Source: Undaria pinnatifida
Lineage: Eukaryota > Sar > Phaeophyceae > Laminariales > Alariaceae
DNA: 64,000 nt
NCBI GenBank assembly: GCA_012845835.1
Contig: JABAKD010000009.1
Coordinates: 5,519,324-5,583,323, forward strand
Direction: 5' to 3'
Made by a program: the position numbers and the translations under genes. Positions within the stretch are counted from its first letter, which is position 1. Every line of letters begins with the position of its first letter. Below the pieces are notes generated by a model. The model was not told the DNA's origin. It made no database searches and saw nothing but the letters and a program-made list of their open reading frames with translations. Shown piece by piece: positions 46,001-52,499 of this stretch.

Positions 46001-48765
46001 GTAGCGGGGGGGAGAAGGGAAGACACCTGTGACCACGGCTAGTCCAGAAGGACGTTAAGGGTAAAAACCTCTTACGAGCTGAGCTGGAAAGCAAGAAGTG
46101 ATGACCAAGAAAAACAAATATGCAAAAAACGCGACCGTTCTCATTGCGGGTGCCCTCCTCATTAGTAATATTCAAGGCTTTTACGGGTCGGATCATGGCT
46201 CGCGGGTCGGATCGGGTCAGGGTGAACCGGCCCGACCCATGGTATGTAAAAACCTCCAGACCCGACCCGTGAGATTTGGAGCACCTCTTGACCTGTCCCA
46301 ACTCGACCCGCGGCTCTTTAAAAAGCCTCCCGACCCCAACCGCTGCCCGGGTCATGCATGACCTCTGGAAAGCCCTGATTTTCTTATATACTCCAGAGTA
46401 TACTTTAATTCCGACTCATGTTGCCTTTTTTTCTCTTTTTTTTATCAGGTATAAAACTATATCAACACGTACGTCAGCTGTGAGATCGATACTAATTCAT
46501 CCTTGCCAGCTGTGTGATACACCGGTCGCTCGTTTTTTGTTTATTGGTGTCGAGCGCCGAGTCGCGATAGGTCAAAACCTTAAAATATCATCCGTCACCA
46601 AGCCAGTAGCTACCCGGTAGGAGATCGAAGATGCCAGGAGACGGGCAAGTCAGTCAACGAAAAAAATACAGCGGTCAAGGGTGTCAAACCAAGCAACCGT
46701 TCAAGACTAAAACCTAGTAGTTTGGCGTCAGTCAAGGTAAATCATTGGAAATTGCCATCTGTCAAGCAATGAACGTGTATTGTTCTTCACATTAAACTGA
46801 CACGTCCACCCGTCATGCAGCAACAACCAGTGCCCGTGCTCATGCCCCATAGAACGACGAGCTCCGTTGTCACAAATTACGAGACGCAGGCAAACATTGC
46901 ACATTGCATACGAAGACTAAGCATGTCAACAGAGCAAGGTGATTTGGCCATGCAATGCCAACCCCAATGAGCACGCAAACGAAAAACAAAAATATGCGAG
47001 CCAGCACACTAATATTATTAGACCATTGCGGTAAAAAAGTGCCGTCTCCTGATATCTTTGCCCGTGGGAATGGCTGATAACCCAACCCCTTGGGGTGAAT
47101 GTTGGGATGAATGCTCGATTGTTTTTCAAAAAACGACTCTGGTATGATCACGAGAAAGCTGTACGTACGAGTGTACCGCTCTATTTACCATAATCTGAAC
47201 GTGTCCCATGGAATGCTAGAAATGATGCCTTCGGTGTGGCCAGTGAGGCGGTGCTGCGGCCACCGCGTTACAGATCAGAAAATCCAAACTGCCTCAAGTA
47301 CGCCCAGGCTAAACTTGTCGAAGTGACTGCCCTTTTTCTTACCTGGTATACTTTTACTTTCCAGCTTCTGGACAAGCCGTGGTCACAGGTGTCGTCCCTT
47401 CTCCTCCCCGGTTCAGGCCTTCAATTTTTCATCGAGTGTTGCGAACTCACGCTCTCGCGCTTTCCGCAAGTCAATTTGTGCACAAGAAAAAGTCCCAACG
47501 AATTTATACGAGTATGCCCTCGGCGGGGCTCGAACTCACGAAACTGACCTATACCAGGCTCGAGGATAACGTGATACGCCACCGGGGCGACCGGCCCACC
47601 ACCATCGTTGGGATACCCGGATTTTACGACGTTACCATGTGATCATGACAAGTAGTAGGCCTGGTACTGGTTGACACACCCAAGCAGCGCAAAGGATGGT
47701 ATTGGTATTGCTTGTACCACAGGTACGTACGAGCAGGCCCCTGCGTCCGGTACTCTTGCCAACCGCCACGCACAGCAGCAGCAGCAGCAGCACTGCGCAG
47801 TCAATCAGCTGCACACGCAGTAAGCAGCAGCAGCAGCAGCACTGCGCAGTCAATCAGCTGCACACGTAGTACGTTAGACACCGTACGTGGGAAATTACAA
47901 AAAAACAATGAAACAACTTGAAAATAATACCAGGTTTATCAATTGTAGTGTCAACCCAAACAGCCTCGTAGCAACAAAGCCAACACAACAGGAGCACCTC
48001 ACCCGGCCAACCCAAGAGGTCAGACCGATTCCCTCATAGGCCACTAAACCAATACCCTAACCACCCACCCTCTCCATGCCCCATCCCTCTCACCACATCA
48101 AGCAGGGCTCCAAGCACGAGCACGCTCACAAAGACGCCTTCAATGACCAGCGAGAGAATAGCAGACATGTGCCAATTCCTCGAAAAGTCCGGATAGCAGC
48201 TCCAATAGCATTGCTTCTCGGCGATGCACCATGCCGGCATCTCCAGCAAAGACAGCACTAGCAGTAAGTGCACCAGCAGAAAATCGAACTTTCGGTATCG
48301 CCACCTAAGCTTGTACATGTTCCGAATGTTCTCTTGGTCCAGCGGGGGGCAGGGAGACATCCTCCCTTTCCAAGCGTCCTCGAGGTGGGCCACGGCACGC
48401 GTGAACTTCCACTGCTCCCCTCGAGCGCTGATTGTGCTCCCGGCTGCAAGCTGCCGCAAGACCACCGTCACTGAGGTACTCCGCTTCTCGCTGAGAGGCG
48501 ACTTTTCTCCCTCATCTCCTGATGGTCTCCCTGCTGCTGCAGTTGCTGCGTGTCCGTCCTCGGCTAGGAAGTCGTAAGACCGCGGAGAGATGCCGGTGAG
48601 GCGGGGGATGTCGGCGACGCGGGCCGACGAAAAATTGTGCAATCGCTGGGGGAGTTGCTGCAGCTCTTCTCGCTGCTGGGGTGCGTCGCTCGCGTCTATC
48701 TTGTCTGACTCCAGAAGTGCTTGGCTTAGCACTTGGCGAGATGACTTCTTCGAGGATTCTTCCAT
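15064..48765 (-). CDS. TPC: Two-pore cation channel (TPC), 11 exons, complete reading frame
   Basis: A voltage-gated-type channel with two six-helix domains, the plan of vacuolar/endolysosomal two-pore channels. Exons in sense order: 48765-48094, 31051-30843, 29377-29195, 28710-28528, 27488-27311, 26429-26259, 23095-22982, 22261-22119, 20519-20330, 16455-16286, 15772-15064. Every border is GT-AG and every phase agrees, giving 973 residues. Domain I: S1 near 160-178, S2 200-222, S3 247-264, S4 270-292, S5 300-321, filter TTTNFPEIM 347-355, S6 366-388. A linker (416-475) holds an EF-hand-like [11 protein letters not shown]. Domain II: S1 537-556, S2 571-587, S3 599-616, S4 with R627, R630, R633 and H636, filter [13 protein letters not shown] 719-738, S6 757-780. 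The tail is Gly/Ser-rich. Voltage and calcium sensing are inferred. The Met at 48765 is the first in the frame, but the frame is open further upstream, so an extra 5' exon is possible. Confidence 0.92.
15797..15869 (+). repeat. GGGGT pentanucleotide array upstream of TPC exon 11
   Basis: At least twelve GGGGT units. In the sense of the TPC transcript this is a CCCCA array lying 25-97 bases before the exon 11 acceptor. The + strand could form G-quadruplexes. Confidence 0.9.
16286..16455 (-). CDS. TPC: TPC exon 10: domain II pore loop
   Basis: Begins IFGGAVCVP in phase 0 and runs through [20 protein letters not shown] to two bases of the filter Trp codon. FNDVPxSxVTL..L.V.NxW is the TPC domain II pore signature. 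The donor is GTGAGG. Confidence 0.94.
16750..16796 (+). repeat. Hairpin-element family, fragment
   Basis: Only the distal half remains: AACATCGACCATTGAACTGA, then TCGACCTCACAGCTGA. It lies in TPC intron 9. Confidence 0.5.
18391..18536. mobile_element. Short inverted-repeat element in TPC intron 9
   Basis: ACAAACGGAAAGCCGAGCTT at the left is matched in inverse by AAGCCCGGCTTTCCATTTGT at the right, around a T-rich centre. There is no coding capacity. Confidence 0.55.
19655..19985 (+). repeat. About 112-base tandem repeat with TATAAGGCGG sub-repeats
   Basis: AAGGCGGTATCCCTATATAA recurs with GATATAAGGCGG variants, and each unit includes CAAAATCGCT and CTCATAACC (19730, 19842, 19954). Three units are visible in TPC intron 9. 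Confidence 0.8.
20330..20519 (-). CDS. TPC: TPC exon 9: domain II S4 and S5
   Basis: Encodes [20 protein letters not shown], with Arg at three-residue spacing typical of an S4 voltage sensor, then [15 protein letters not shown] and the start of S5 ([14 protein letters not shown]). The acceptor GTGCGGCAG is preceded by a 14-base sense C run. The donor is GTGAGC. Confidence 0.92.
20597..20870 (+). repeat. Dispersed repeat C, copy 1
   Basis: GACGTCTAGATTATTATCTA, then TATGGAAATCGGGGAATAT, GGTCGACCAAATTTTCA and a GGGTAGGGTTTACAGGG block, ending CATACTTTATCC. A second copy with the same order of blocks lies at 56185-56450. No coding frame is seen. Confidence 0.75.
21040..21600. repeat. About 213-base tandem repeat, 2.6 copies, open on the - strand
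   Basis: TATCTACAACTCCAACAGCC and variants begin units near 21063, 21275 and 21490. The - strand is open for 238 codons across the array, and the peptide repeats ([16 protein letters not shown], then [15 protein letters not shown]). It lies in TPC intron 8. I see no known family. Confidence 0.75.
22119..22261 (-). CDS. TPC: TPC exon 8: domain II S2-S3
   Basis: Phase 0 start [20 protein letters not shown] (S2), then [19 protein letters not shown] (S3), ending after two bases of Ser. The acceptor is ATTCGGGCAG and the donor GTGGGT. Confidence 0.9.
22460..22510 (-). pseudogene. Decayed duplicate of TPC exon 8
   Basis: An acceptor-like ATCTGC on the + strand (GGCAG in sense) is followed by a frame reading [16 protein letters not shown] and a TAG. 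It parallels the first residues of exon 8 ([13 protein letters not shown]). The DNA alignment with 22230-22266 is clear (GTGAAGCAGAA and ATCTGCC shared). Including it in an mRNA would end translation, so it is a dead or poison exon. Confidence 0.6.
22982..23095 (-). CDS. TPC: TPC exon 7: domain II S1
   Basis: Thirty-eight residues in phase 0: [20 protein letters not shown], then [18 protein letters not shown]. The acceptor TTCCTCAAG lacks the C before AG, so a slightly different border is possible. The donor is GTGAGG. A sense C run lies about 45 bases upstream. Confidence 0.85.
23138..23224 (+). repeat. Long G homopolymers in TPC intron 6
   Basis: Runs of 12 and about 18 or more G, separated by GTACTCAGTTGTTGCTTGCC, a phrase that returns as GTACTCATTTGTTGCTTGTC after the second run. 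Run lengths may be unreliable in the assembly. Confidence 0.85.
23649..23717 (-). repeat. Hairpin-element family, copy
   Basis: Reverse orientation: GTTAGCTGTGAG..GAGTCGATACTCATCTTTGC followed by AAGCTGCGTGATACTCCGG. Confidence 0.7.
23740..24115 (+). mobile_element. SINE family, copy D (head diverged)
   Basis: Shares the body of the tRNA-derived family: GCGCAAAATTCAATGAAAAT, GCTGAACCCTGTGCGCGAT, GAAGACACCTGTGGCCACGG, then an A-rich tail (AAAAAACAAGAGAAAAAAAA). The tRNA-like head is not clear. Confidence 0.65.
24250..24385 (-). mobile_element. SINE family, copy E (fragment)
   Basis: Reverse-orientation body fragment: GTCACAGGGGGTCATCCCTC followed by CCCTCCGGC and TATCACGCATTCAGCATTCC. Truncated and diverged. 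Confidence 0.5.
24703..24762 (+). repeat. Hairpin-element family, truncated copy
   Basis: CACACCCGGTAACACGCGCG, then ATCGGAGTATCACACGCAGC and TTGCAGATACCTGGTA. The hairpin half is missing; the sequence stops at a TACCTGGTA motif. Confidence 0.55.
25107..25345 (+). repeat. GGCACTAT minisatellite
   Basis: GGCACTAT and near variants recur about every 16-20 bases at least twelve times, alternating with CAACC, AGAGGACATC and AGAGCAGT linkers. It lies in TPC intron 6. Confidence 0.85.
26259..26429 (-). CDS. TPC: TPC exon 6: interdomain linker
   Basis: Fifty-seven residues in phase 0, starting [15 protein letters not shown] and ending [19 protein letters not shown] with [10 protein letters not shown]. 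It leads into domain II S1. The acceptor is GAGGACAG and the donor GTGAGAAC. The upstream bases are the degenerate ACCGAA repeat. Confidence 0.85.
26445..26880 (+). repeat. Degenerate ACCGAA/ATCGAA repeat
   Basis: More than 60 short units of the type ACCGAA, ATCGAA, AACACCG over about 435 bases directly upstream (in sense) of TPC exon 6. Several frames stay open across it. Confidence 0.85.
27311..27488 (-). CDS. TPC: TPC exon 5: EF-hand-like linker
   Basis: Encodes [20 protein letters not shown] (loop with D, T, G and V at positions 1, 5, 6 and 8 of an EF-hand, but R at 3 and N at 12), then a charged segment and PSLNISDFR, which resembles a second worn EF-hand. The phase-1 start completes a Ser codon. 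The donor GTGCGA is weak. Confidence 0.85.
27855..28230 (+). repeat. AAGCA/AAGCG pentanucleotide array
   Basis: About 75 AAGCR units. From about 27958 to 28106 the units alternate AAGCA and AAGCG regularly, making a 10-base higher-order unit. It lies in TPC intron 4. Confidence 0.95.
28240..28480 (+). repeat. AACCC/AAACC pentanucleotide array
   Basis: Follows the AAGCR array and grades from AAACC to AACCC and back. In the sense of the TPC transcript it is a GGGTT/GGTTT array near the 5' end of intron 4. Confidence 0.95.
28528..28710 (-). CDS. TPC: TPC exon 4: domain I S6
   Basis: Completes the filter Met and continues [20 protein letters not shown] with [20 protein letters not shown], then [15 protein letters not shown]. 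The MxxY after the filter and the hydrophobic S6 with an N in the middle fit TPC domain I. The donor is GTGAGT. Confidence 0.94.
29036..29066 (+). repeat. CAC/CAA triplet tract in TPC intron 3
   Basis: Run of CAC triplets turning to CAA near its end. In sense it is GTG/TTG. Confidence 0.85.
29195..29377 (-). CDS. TPC: TPC exon 3: domain I S5 and pore loop
   Basis: Encodes [20 protein letters not shown] (S5), [20 protein letters not shown], and the pore [13 protein letters not shown] ending in a split Met. LFEGT..EG..F and TTxNxPxxM are TPC domain I hallmarks. The acceptor is CAATTGCAG and the donor GTGAGTG. Confidence 0.95.
29627..29740 (+). repeat. 55-base tandem duplication
   Basis: GCGCCGTGAGGTGTTCAGCG and its variant begin at about 29628 and 29683, each followed by AGTCGCAxGAAG. 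Confidence 0.75.
29928..30165 (+). repeat. G-rich tracts in the middle of TPC intron 2
   Basis: Several G runs of 10-30 bases, including about 30 G with few interruptions near 30074-30102. It contains a repeated GGTCAGGG/GGGGTACTCAT phrase. Confidence 0.85.
30708..30816 (+). repeat. C-rich tract next to the TPC exon 2 donor
   Basis: More than 90 per cent C with scattered T. In the sense of TPC it is a G-rich tract starting about 26 bases after the exon 2 donor. Confidence 0.9.
30843..31051 (-). CDS. TPC: TPC exon 2: domain I S3-S4
   Basis: Phase 0 start [20 protein letters not shown], a helix ([20 protein letters not shown]), then [20 protein letters not shown], the S4-like segment with R275, R284 and R285. 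It ends after two bases of an Arg codon at GTAAGA. The acceptor is TACTCGCAG. Confidence 0.9.
31234..31323 (+). mobile_element. TTAACCCC-type element, copy 4
   Basis: The best preserved copy: TTAACCCCTTTAGAGCCCCC, then CCCTCCCTATACTAAATCC and GTCCCCAAAACCGGGTTTCC, ending AAAGGGGTTAA. The outermost 10 bases are inverted repeats. Confidence 0.85.
31645..31860 (+). repeat. About 48-base tandem repeat with GTACGGGTAT palindromes
   Basis: GAACTTCxGTGAGTTxxGT followed by CTCATACCCGTACC occurs three times; the array ends in a near-perfect palindrome around ACAATACCCGGGG/TACGGGTATTGT. Confidence 0.7.
31891..32350. repeat. 87-95-base tandem array with GATC inverted repeats, five copies
   Basis: Units start with ACCTCTATC at about 31891, 31987, 32074, 32168 and 32255. 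Spacing alternates roughly 95, 87, 94, 87. Each unit holds GATCAAC..GTTGATC inverted arms around GATCATGATxxAGATCATC and ends CCTGTCGTTATAATATGTTG with CGCCGGG. Confidence 0.9.
32851..32911 (+). repeat. Hairpin-element family, copy
   Basis: TAGTACGCAGCTTGCAAAGG, then TGAGCATCGACCCTAAATTC and GTCGAACTCACAGCT. The stem GAGCATCGAC/GTCGAACTC is intact. Confidence 0.8.
33398..33540 (-). repeat. GATC-rich dispersed repeat, copy 2
   Basis: Reverse complement relative of 11505-11740, with shared GATCTTTC..AAGATCT, GGTCTAG and GGGAGCCGT blocks. Confidence 0.7.
33601..33666 (+). repeat. Hairpin-element family, copy
   Basis: GACCGATGTATTACGCAGCT, then CATGAGTATCGACCATGATT and ATCCGAACTCACAGCTC. The stem is partly eroded. 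Confidence 0.75.
33778..33970 (+). repeat. CACAGCAGCAGTA minisatellite, about 37-base unit
   Basis: GTCACAGCAGCxGTA..ACACCAGGACACCATC repeats, then shifts to CACAGCAGCAGTAGATACAC. CAG-rich. Confidence 0.75.
34511..34600 (-). mobile_element. TTAACCCC-type element, copy 5 (with a second, broken copy beside it)
   Basis: GTAACGCCGTCACAACTGGA, then AACATGTTTTGGGGAAAAAT and TAGTATAGGGCGGGATTGTG. A + strand fragment (CCCCTTTTCAAACC..TTTTGTCCCCAAAAAACG) occupies 34437-34500, so two copies lie tail to tail. Confidence 0.7.
35053..35330. mobile_element. AGTGGGTACC-type element interrupted by a hairpin-family copy
   Basis: Left: GGGTACCCGGTTTAAGAGCG. Right: GGCGCTCTTACACCGGGGTA followed by CC. Between them, 35164-35219 is a reverse-orientation hairpin-family copy (GACGTCAG..GAGTTCGACGAATTTCGGGT then CTTTGCAAGCTGCG). 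This looks like nesting. Confidence 0.55.
35725..37460 (+). repeat. Segmental tandem duplication, about 900 bases, plus a partial third copy
   Basis: Copy 1 starts with TTCTCCGGCGGC near 35729, copy 2 near 36626. They share CTACCATCGxTACATTACGA-like, CGTCGCTGAGCTGGCTCTT, GGCGCATGGAAA, GACAGCCAC..GACGGTGCTT, AAACCAGCCGCTC and CTGGTGCACAGCAGCAG blocks in order. A third, partial copy starts near 37336. The frames are broken differently in each, so it is probably non-coding. It lies in TPC intron 1. Confidence 0.8.
37688..37774 (+). repeat. Hairpin-element family, long variant
   Basis: CAGTAATACGCGCGATCGGA, then ACAGCTGGCAACGATGAGTT and TCGACGAAATCTTAATCTTC ending TCTAACAGCTGA. It shares with 5690-5782 an upstream block CGACCTATA..AATGAGGACACACA (about 37651-37687). 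Confidence 0.7.
38308..38622 (+). repeat. Hairpin-element family, three tandem copies, period about 110
   Basis: Units begin GGCAGGxxTATCACxCAGC at 38312, 38421 and 38531. Each contains a frame reading M-[SR]-I/T-D-P-K-F/C-I-E, the core stem and AGCTGACGT, followed by a linker TTTTTCAAxATATCCGTAG. The array lies directly upstream of the retrotransposon. Confidence 0.9.
38640..42350 (+). mobile_element. Dead non-LTR retrotransposon (LINE) with APE endonuclease and reverse transcriptase
   Basis: The endonuclease part (38883 to about 39800) shows [36 protein letters not shown] and KADSDHKIV. The reverse transcriptase part (40136 to 42038) shows [51 protein letters not shown] (motif A), [14 protein letters not shown] (motif B, with Ala where Gly is usual) and LYADD (motif C), followed by the C-terminal region [18 protein letters not shown]. 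At least five in-frame stops (about 39312, 39567, 40023, 40708, 41280) and several frameshifts kill it; one shift is due to an exact 50-base tandem duplication at 40271-40370. It is inserted in TPC intron 1, antisense to the gene. The family clade is not certain; it resembles LINEs I know from brown algae and oomycetes. The ends are not defined. Confidence 0.9.
40271..40370 (+). repeat. Exact 50-base tandem duplication inside the LINE
   Basis: The segment starting ATGGACAAGGATGGCACGCT and ending CATTCTTGAACG occurs twice back to back without a mismatch. Fifty is not a multiple of three, so it shifts the frame. Confidence 0.97.
42978..43019 (+). repeat. AAC microsatellite
   Basis: About thirteen AAC triplets, near the 3' side of the LINE remnant. 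Confidence 0.95.
43311..43396 (+). repeat. 11-base GACAGACAAGC minisatellite, about eight copies
   Basis: GCGACAGACAA and GTGACAGACAA units follow each other without gap. Confidence 0.95.
44150..44232 (+). repeat. GTGTGTGTGGTTAAAAACAAA short tandem repeat
   Basis: Three units of AAACAAATGTGTGTGTGGT with GAAAA or TAAAA linkers. Confidence 0.8.
45780..46115 (+). mobile_element. tRNA-derived SINE, copy C
   Basis: The head carries the B-box-like GGGTTTGAATCC at about 45825. The body matches the other copies: GTGCAAAATTCGATGAAAAA, GCTGAACCCTACAGCCAATG, GAAGACACCTGTGACCACGG. The tail is A-rich (GACCAAGAAAAACAAA). More diverged than copies A and B. Confidence 0.75.
46471..46527 (-). repeat. Hairpin-element family, copy
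   Basis: CGTCAGCTGTGAGATCGATA, then CCTTGCCAGCTGTGTGATAC and ACCGGTCG, reverse orientation. Confidence 0.7.
47346..47598 (-). mobile_element. tRNA-derived SINE, copy B
   Basis: Nearly identical to copy A over its whole length, including the tRNA-like head (GGTCGCCCCGGTGGCGTATC). It lacks one internal block of about 45 bases, between two T-rich stretches. It ends at a TACCTGGTA motif at 47340. Confidence 0.8.
47768..47872 (+). repeat. 57-base tandem duplication with CAG runs
   Basis: AGCAGCAGCAGCAGCACTGC, then GCAGTCAATCAGCTGCACAC occurs twice. Confidence 0.9.
48094..48765 (-). CDS. TPC: TPC exon 1: N-terminus, domain I S1-S2
   Basis: Starts [20 protein letters not shown]. The first 115 residues are polar. 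Then [17 protein letters not shown] and [20 protein letters not shown] lead into S1 and EMPAWC, as in the family (aromatic/basic stretch before S1, then a PxW after it). S2 is [20 protein letters not shown]. The donor GTGAGAGG follows LLDV in phase 0. Upstream of the Met the frame stays open back to an acceptor-like CATAG near 48870 with a CTAAC branch-like motif, so the true start may lie in another exon. Confidence 0.88.
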
Positions 48766-51566
48766 AGTTCCGGCTCCCTCGGGAGCCAGCCGGGCCCGTT
48801 CTCGCTCTCTGTTCAACCTACTCGGAGAGAGCTCAAAGAGTACGAGAAAACAAGGAGTGATGACCGCTCCGACTATGATATAGAGGCGTTAGTTTTTTAG
48901 GGGACTTTAACTTTTAAGCCCCTCTCTATTTTGCGCAAGGCACAAGCAGCAGCAGAGAGAGACATTTTGAGGCTTGCGTCGTGCGTCAAGCAGAGATTGT
49001 ACCAAATTCAGCAGGAGCCACAGCCACATCAAGTCCGCAGGCAGGCCGAGGGAGTGACGGCTACCGGAGGAAGGGAAAGATGAACCCCGAATAGTGAGTC
49101 TCCCTGTTTTTTTATTCGGAGCGAGCAGTCGGAGAAAGAGAACGCCAACCAGCAGCACGATATGTTTTTAGCTTTCCAGCGTACACCTATCGCAGACGTC
49201 TGTCGATAGGCTTATCGATCATAGATTAGGCACTGCACGACGCGTGGCATGGGCAATTGCGCATGGCTAGGCACCCCTTAGTCCCGCACCCCCCATCTAG
49301 GCCAAGCGCAAAGGCTGGTGTTGCATCCGATTTGCGTGCCCGTGGGAACCCGCTTGGAGAGAGAGGCTTGGCTCTGACGAAATCGCGTTCCGTTTTTCTT
49401 TCCCAAGAAGAGAGCGTTCGCTCTCGGGAACTCGCTGAGCTCCATAATAGCGTGTACCGCACCGCACTCGAGGCCTGCTTTAAGGAAGACATCGCGTGCG
49501 GGCTTCATTGGCGAGGTTATCATGTCATCAAGCTGGGGGTGTCTTGGTGCTTGGTCTGGCCGAGCGATGCTCTTCGCTCGGCCTGGTGTGTAGGGGTGAT
49601 ATAAATCTCTGCTTTCTTTTTTGCCTGTGTAACGGAGAGACGGAGAAGTGCTTTTTATCGAACCCGCACAATACCACCGTACTGTCCGTAAACATAATGT
49701 TATTTTTAGTATTAATATTAATATCAAACGGATCTTATATTATCGGACACCAGTCGTGTTAGGGAAGAAAAATTAACTTGCAGAAGGATGGTGTGTCTGC
49801 TGGTATGCCTGCCTCTCTTGTCTCGTGTGCTGTTTCTCTCTGGTGTCTGTTTGCTTGTGGCGGAACTAATCTGTGCGTTGAGTTGTCGTATTTAACTGCT
49901 GTACCGTGCTTCGTGCTTTTCGTGGCGGGCGTTGGACACATAGACCTTCGGTTTTCGGTACCTATTATACATAGACCCGTCGAGCTGTGGCGGCTGCATC
50001 AAGCGGTGCGTCAATCGGAGATGTGCTGTACCGTCTGGTTCCGTCGAGGCGCTGCCATCGTCCCTCTTTCACGTGTTTCAATATCTGCGAAGAGTCGTCT
50101 ATCGTCGTAGACTACGAGTATGCACGTTTTGTAAAGCGACACGACCAACACAACAAAACCACAGCTGCGATACGAACAATATTGAACAAAATGCAATACA
50201 ACAATATTAAACAATACTCTGTTGTACTGCACAGCTCGTACTGCACTGGAGTGGAGATAAAAGTGGGAAAACCGAAAAATGACAATACCACCACCGGGCA
50301 CGGCTGTGCTCTATCATACTCGTGATACGATACGGCGAGCCCTGTCTAAAAACTTGAAGCGCGGGATGCCGGTCACGGGTCGTGTCACACTATCGCACTC
50401 GTCGACACGAGTACTCTTGCGGACGTCTGGGTGGATGAAGTGGTGAAGTGACGTGTCATGCTCTAACTGGCCAAAAACATGGAAATTACAATTAACCGTC
50501 ATTTGCAGGCGTTTTCCCCCCATACCATCCCTCCCCCTTTCCTTCAGAATATTTAGTTTTTGTGTGGATACAGCAGTACATACGTCGTAGGGTACCGGAG
50601 TAACAGCACCCCGACCACCAGCAGTATGACATACTGCTGTACGTGTGAGTAGATGGATGTGACAGATAACGGATAACGTGCGCTCCGAATTCACACCCCT
50701 GGCGTACATGGTAATAGCTCCTGCTCCATGTCAGTCCCTCCCCGCCTTTTTTCCTTCCCTTGGCCTTGGCATGCTGACTCTAAACCAGGTACTCTGCTAA
50801 TGGAGGCGTTGCCCTTTTGCCTAATAGCTGGGTACTCGCGAGTTTTCCCCGGCTTGCCAGTATCCGTCAAGGGTACAAGTAGCACTTACTATTCTACACC
50901 ACGTGCAACCATTCCTTCGGGTTGTACGTGCATAGTTCGCGCACCAAACAAGCTTTACACTCCCCGCACCACTACAACTACTGCTGTACGACTAGACTGG
51001 AGAAAAACTCGACTCGCGAAATTTAATCGTCGAATATCGGAGATGCTATTCGTTCGTGGACGAAGCTTGCCTCGCGTTTTTGAGAGTTAGTGGACTGGCG
51101 TTTGCTTTTTTACCGTCTTTTTGAGACGGTGTTCGTTAGTGTTCGTCCACGCGCGAAAACTTTCCCCATGTTTTTGATGGAATTGTCGTTCATCAGACGA
51201 ATACTTACGCCATGCCTCCGACGGGGGTATTCGTCCACGAACGAATACTTACCCCTGAAAACGAACACGAGGCCAACGAGTACGAATGCGTGTTCGTATT
51301 CGTGCGGGGTGTGCACTCGTGTCTTGACCCAGTGGCCCGGATTGCGGCGTTTTCCCAATGACATCGTAGTCGTCGGTTGTTATCGTCGCTTGTTCTGTTG
51401 TTGAATGTGTGTGGTACCGTGTATTTAATACCAGGTACCAGGTATCATTCTGTACGTATATTTCGTACTCGGTGTGCTCGTCGAGACGACTGGGGACGCC
51501 CCCCCGCGCTGTGTGGCGTCGGGGGGGAATCCTTTTGGAAGGATATCCCAGTATGCCCCCGAACAA

Positions 51567-51621
51567 TGCATGCTTACATATCGGTTGGAAACCCGCGAGG
51601 GTATCTGTAAGCATGCATGCC
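51567..51621. repeat. Inverted repeat AATGCATGCTTACA
   Basis: CAATGCATGCTTACA and TGTAAGCATGCATGC flank a centre of about 25 bases. Confidence 0.8.
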
Positions 51622-51760
51622 GTACGTGCTGGGTCCAGGGGCATTGTTGTCGAGATGTTGGTAACCGCTTTCTTGCGTGTCCCATAATTGTCGTGTCATG
51701 TGTTAGCGGGTAGCTTGTCCCGTTATTTTGTATACCTTCGTAGTGTTGAAAGCCGCTGCC

Positions 51761-51846
51761 TAACCTCTTCAAACCCCAAACGCCTCCCTACACTAGTGTA
51801 AAGTAAGTTGTCCCCAAAAACGGGTTTCCAGTTGTTAAGGGGTTGA
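51761..51846 (+). mobile_element. TTAACCCC-type element, copy 6
   Basis: TAACCTCTTCAAACCCCAAA, then CCTCCCTACACTAGTG and GTCCCCAAAAACGGGTTTCC, ending TTAAGGGGTT. Confidence 0.8.
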
Positions 51847-51952
51847 TGAATTTGCTACCCAGCTACTCACGGGTTTGTGTTTTCCCCCCTGGTTGATGGA
51901 GGCTTGACTGAGCGCCTCTTGCCTTCTCGCACGAAGGGGTGGGTACTCGTAC

Positions 51953-52015
51953 AGTAGGTGGCCCTCTAACGTTATCGTATTACAGTAGGTGTCCCTCTAA
52001 TGTTATCGTATTGCC
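51953..52015 (+). repeat. 31-base tandem duplication
   Basis: ACAGTAGGTGxCCCTCTAAx then GTTATCGTATT occurs twice in a row. Confidence 0.9.
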
Positions 52016-52499
52016 CTGAGAGCCTAGTAAAGGCATAGGATCCAGGATGTGGGATATGGGTATGGGATAACCGGGTTTCACGGGTTTCACATGCCTTTCG
52101 AGGCGTGTGGGTATATAGGGAAAAATGGATGGTTTCCATGACCCGTGACACAAGGAAAAACGCAAAAGAGCTTCTAGGGATGCCCAAGCAAGTGAACATT
52201 GTGGAGCCTTTGTAGTAGAGAGGCCTGCAAGGAGTTCCCTCTGTATCAGCATTCTTGTTGTACTATAGTGCCGGTGGATTCGCTTGGCACGGGTGGAACC
52301 CGCTTACTACTCTAGTACCAAGCATGCGTGGTATACCCAATAGTGCCGGTGTCCGTTATAGTGCCCGTATTATTGGCGGGTGCCCACGTGCCGGCACTTT
52401 GTGGAGCGCCACCGTTGTACTGTAGGTGTGAAGATGGGAGGTAACCGCTTCTTTGCGTGCCCCTTAGTAGCACCTCCACACCTATCCCCTGAAGTTTAC

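Noticed and set aside
48907-49158. A hydrophobic - strand frame (MLLVGVLFLRLLAPNKK) upstream of TPC
   Set aside because: It does not join TPC exon 1 in phase with clear splice sites and matches nothing I know; it may be leader or promoter sequence.
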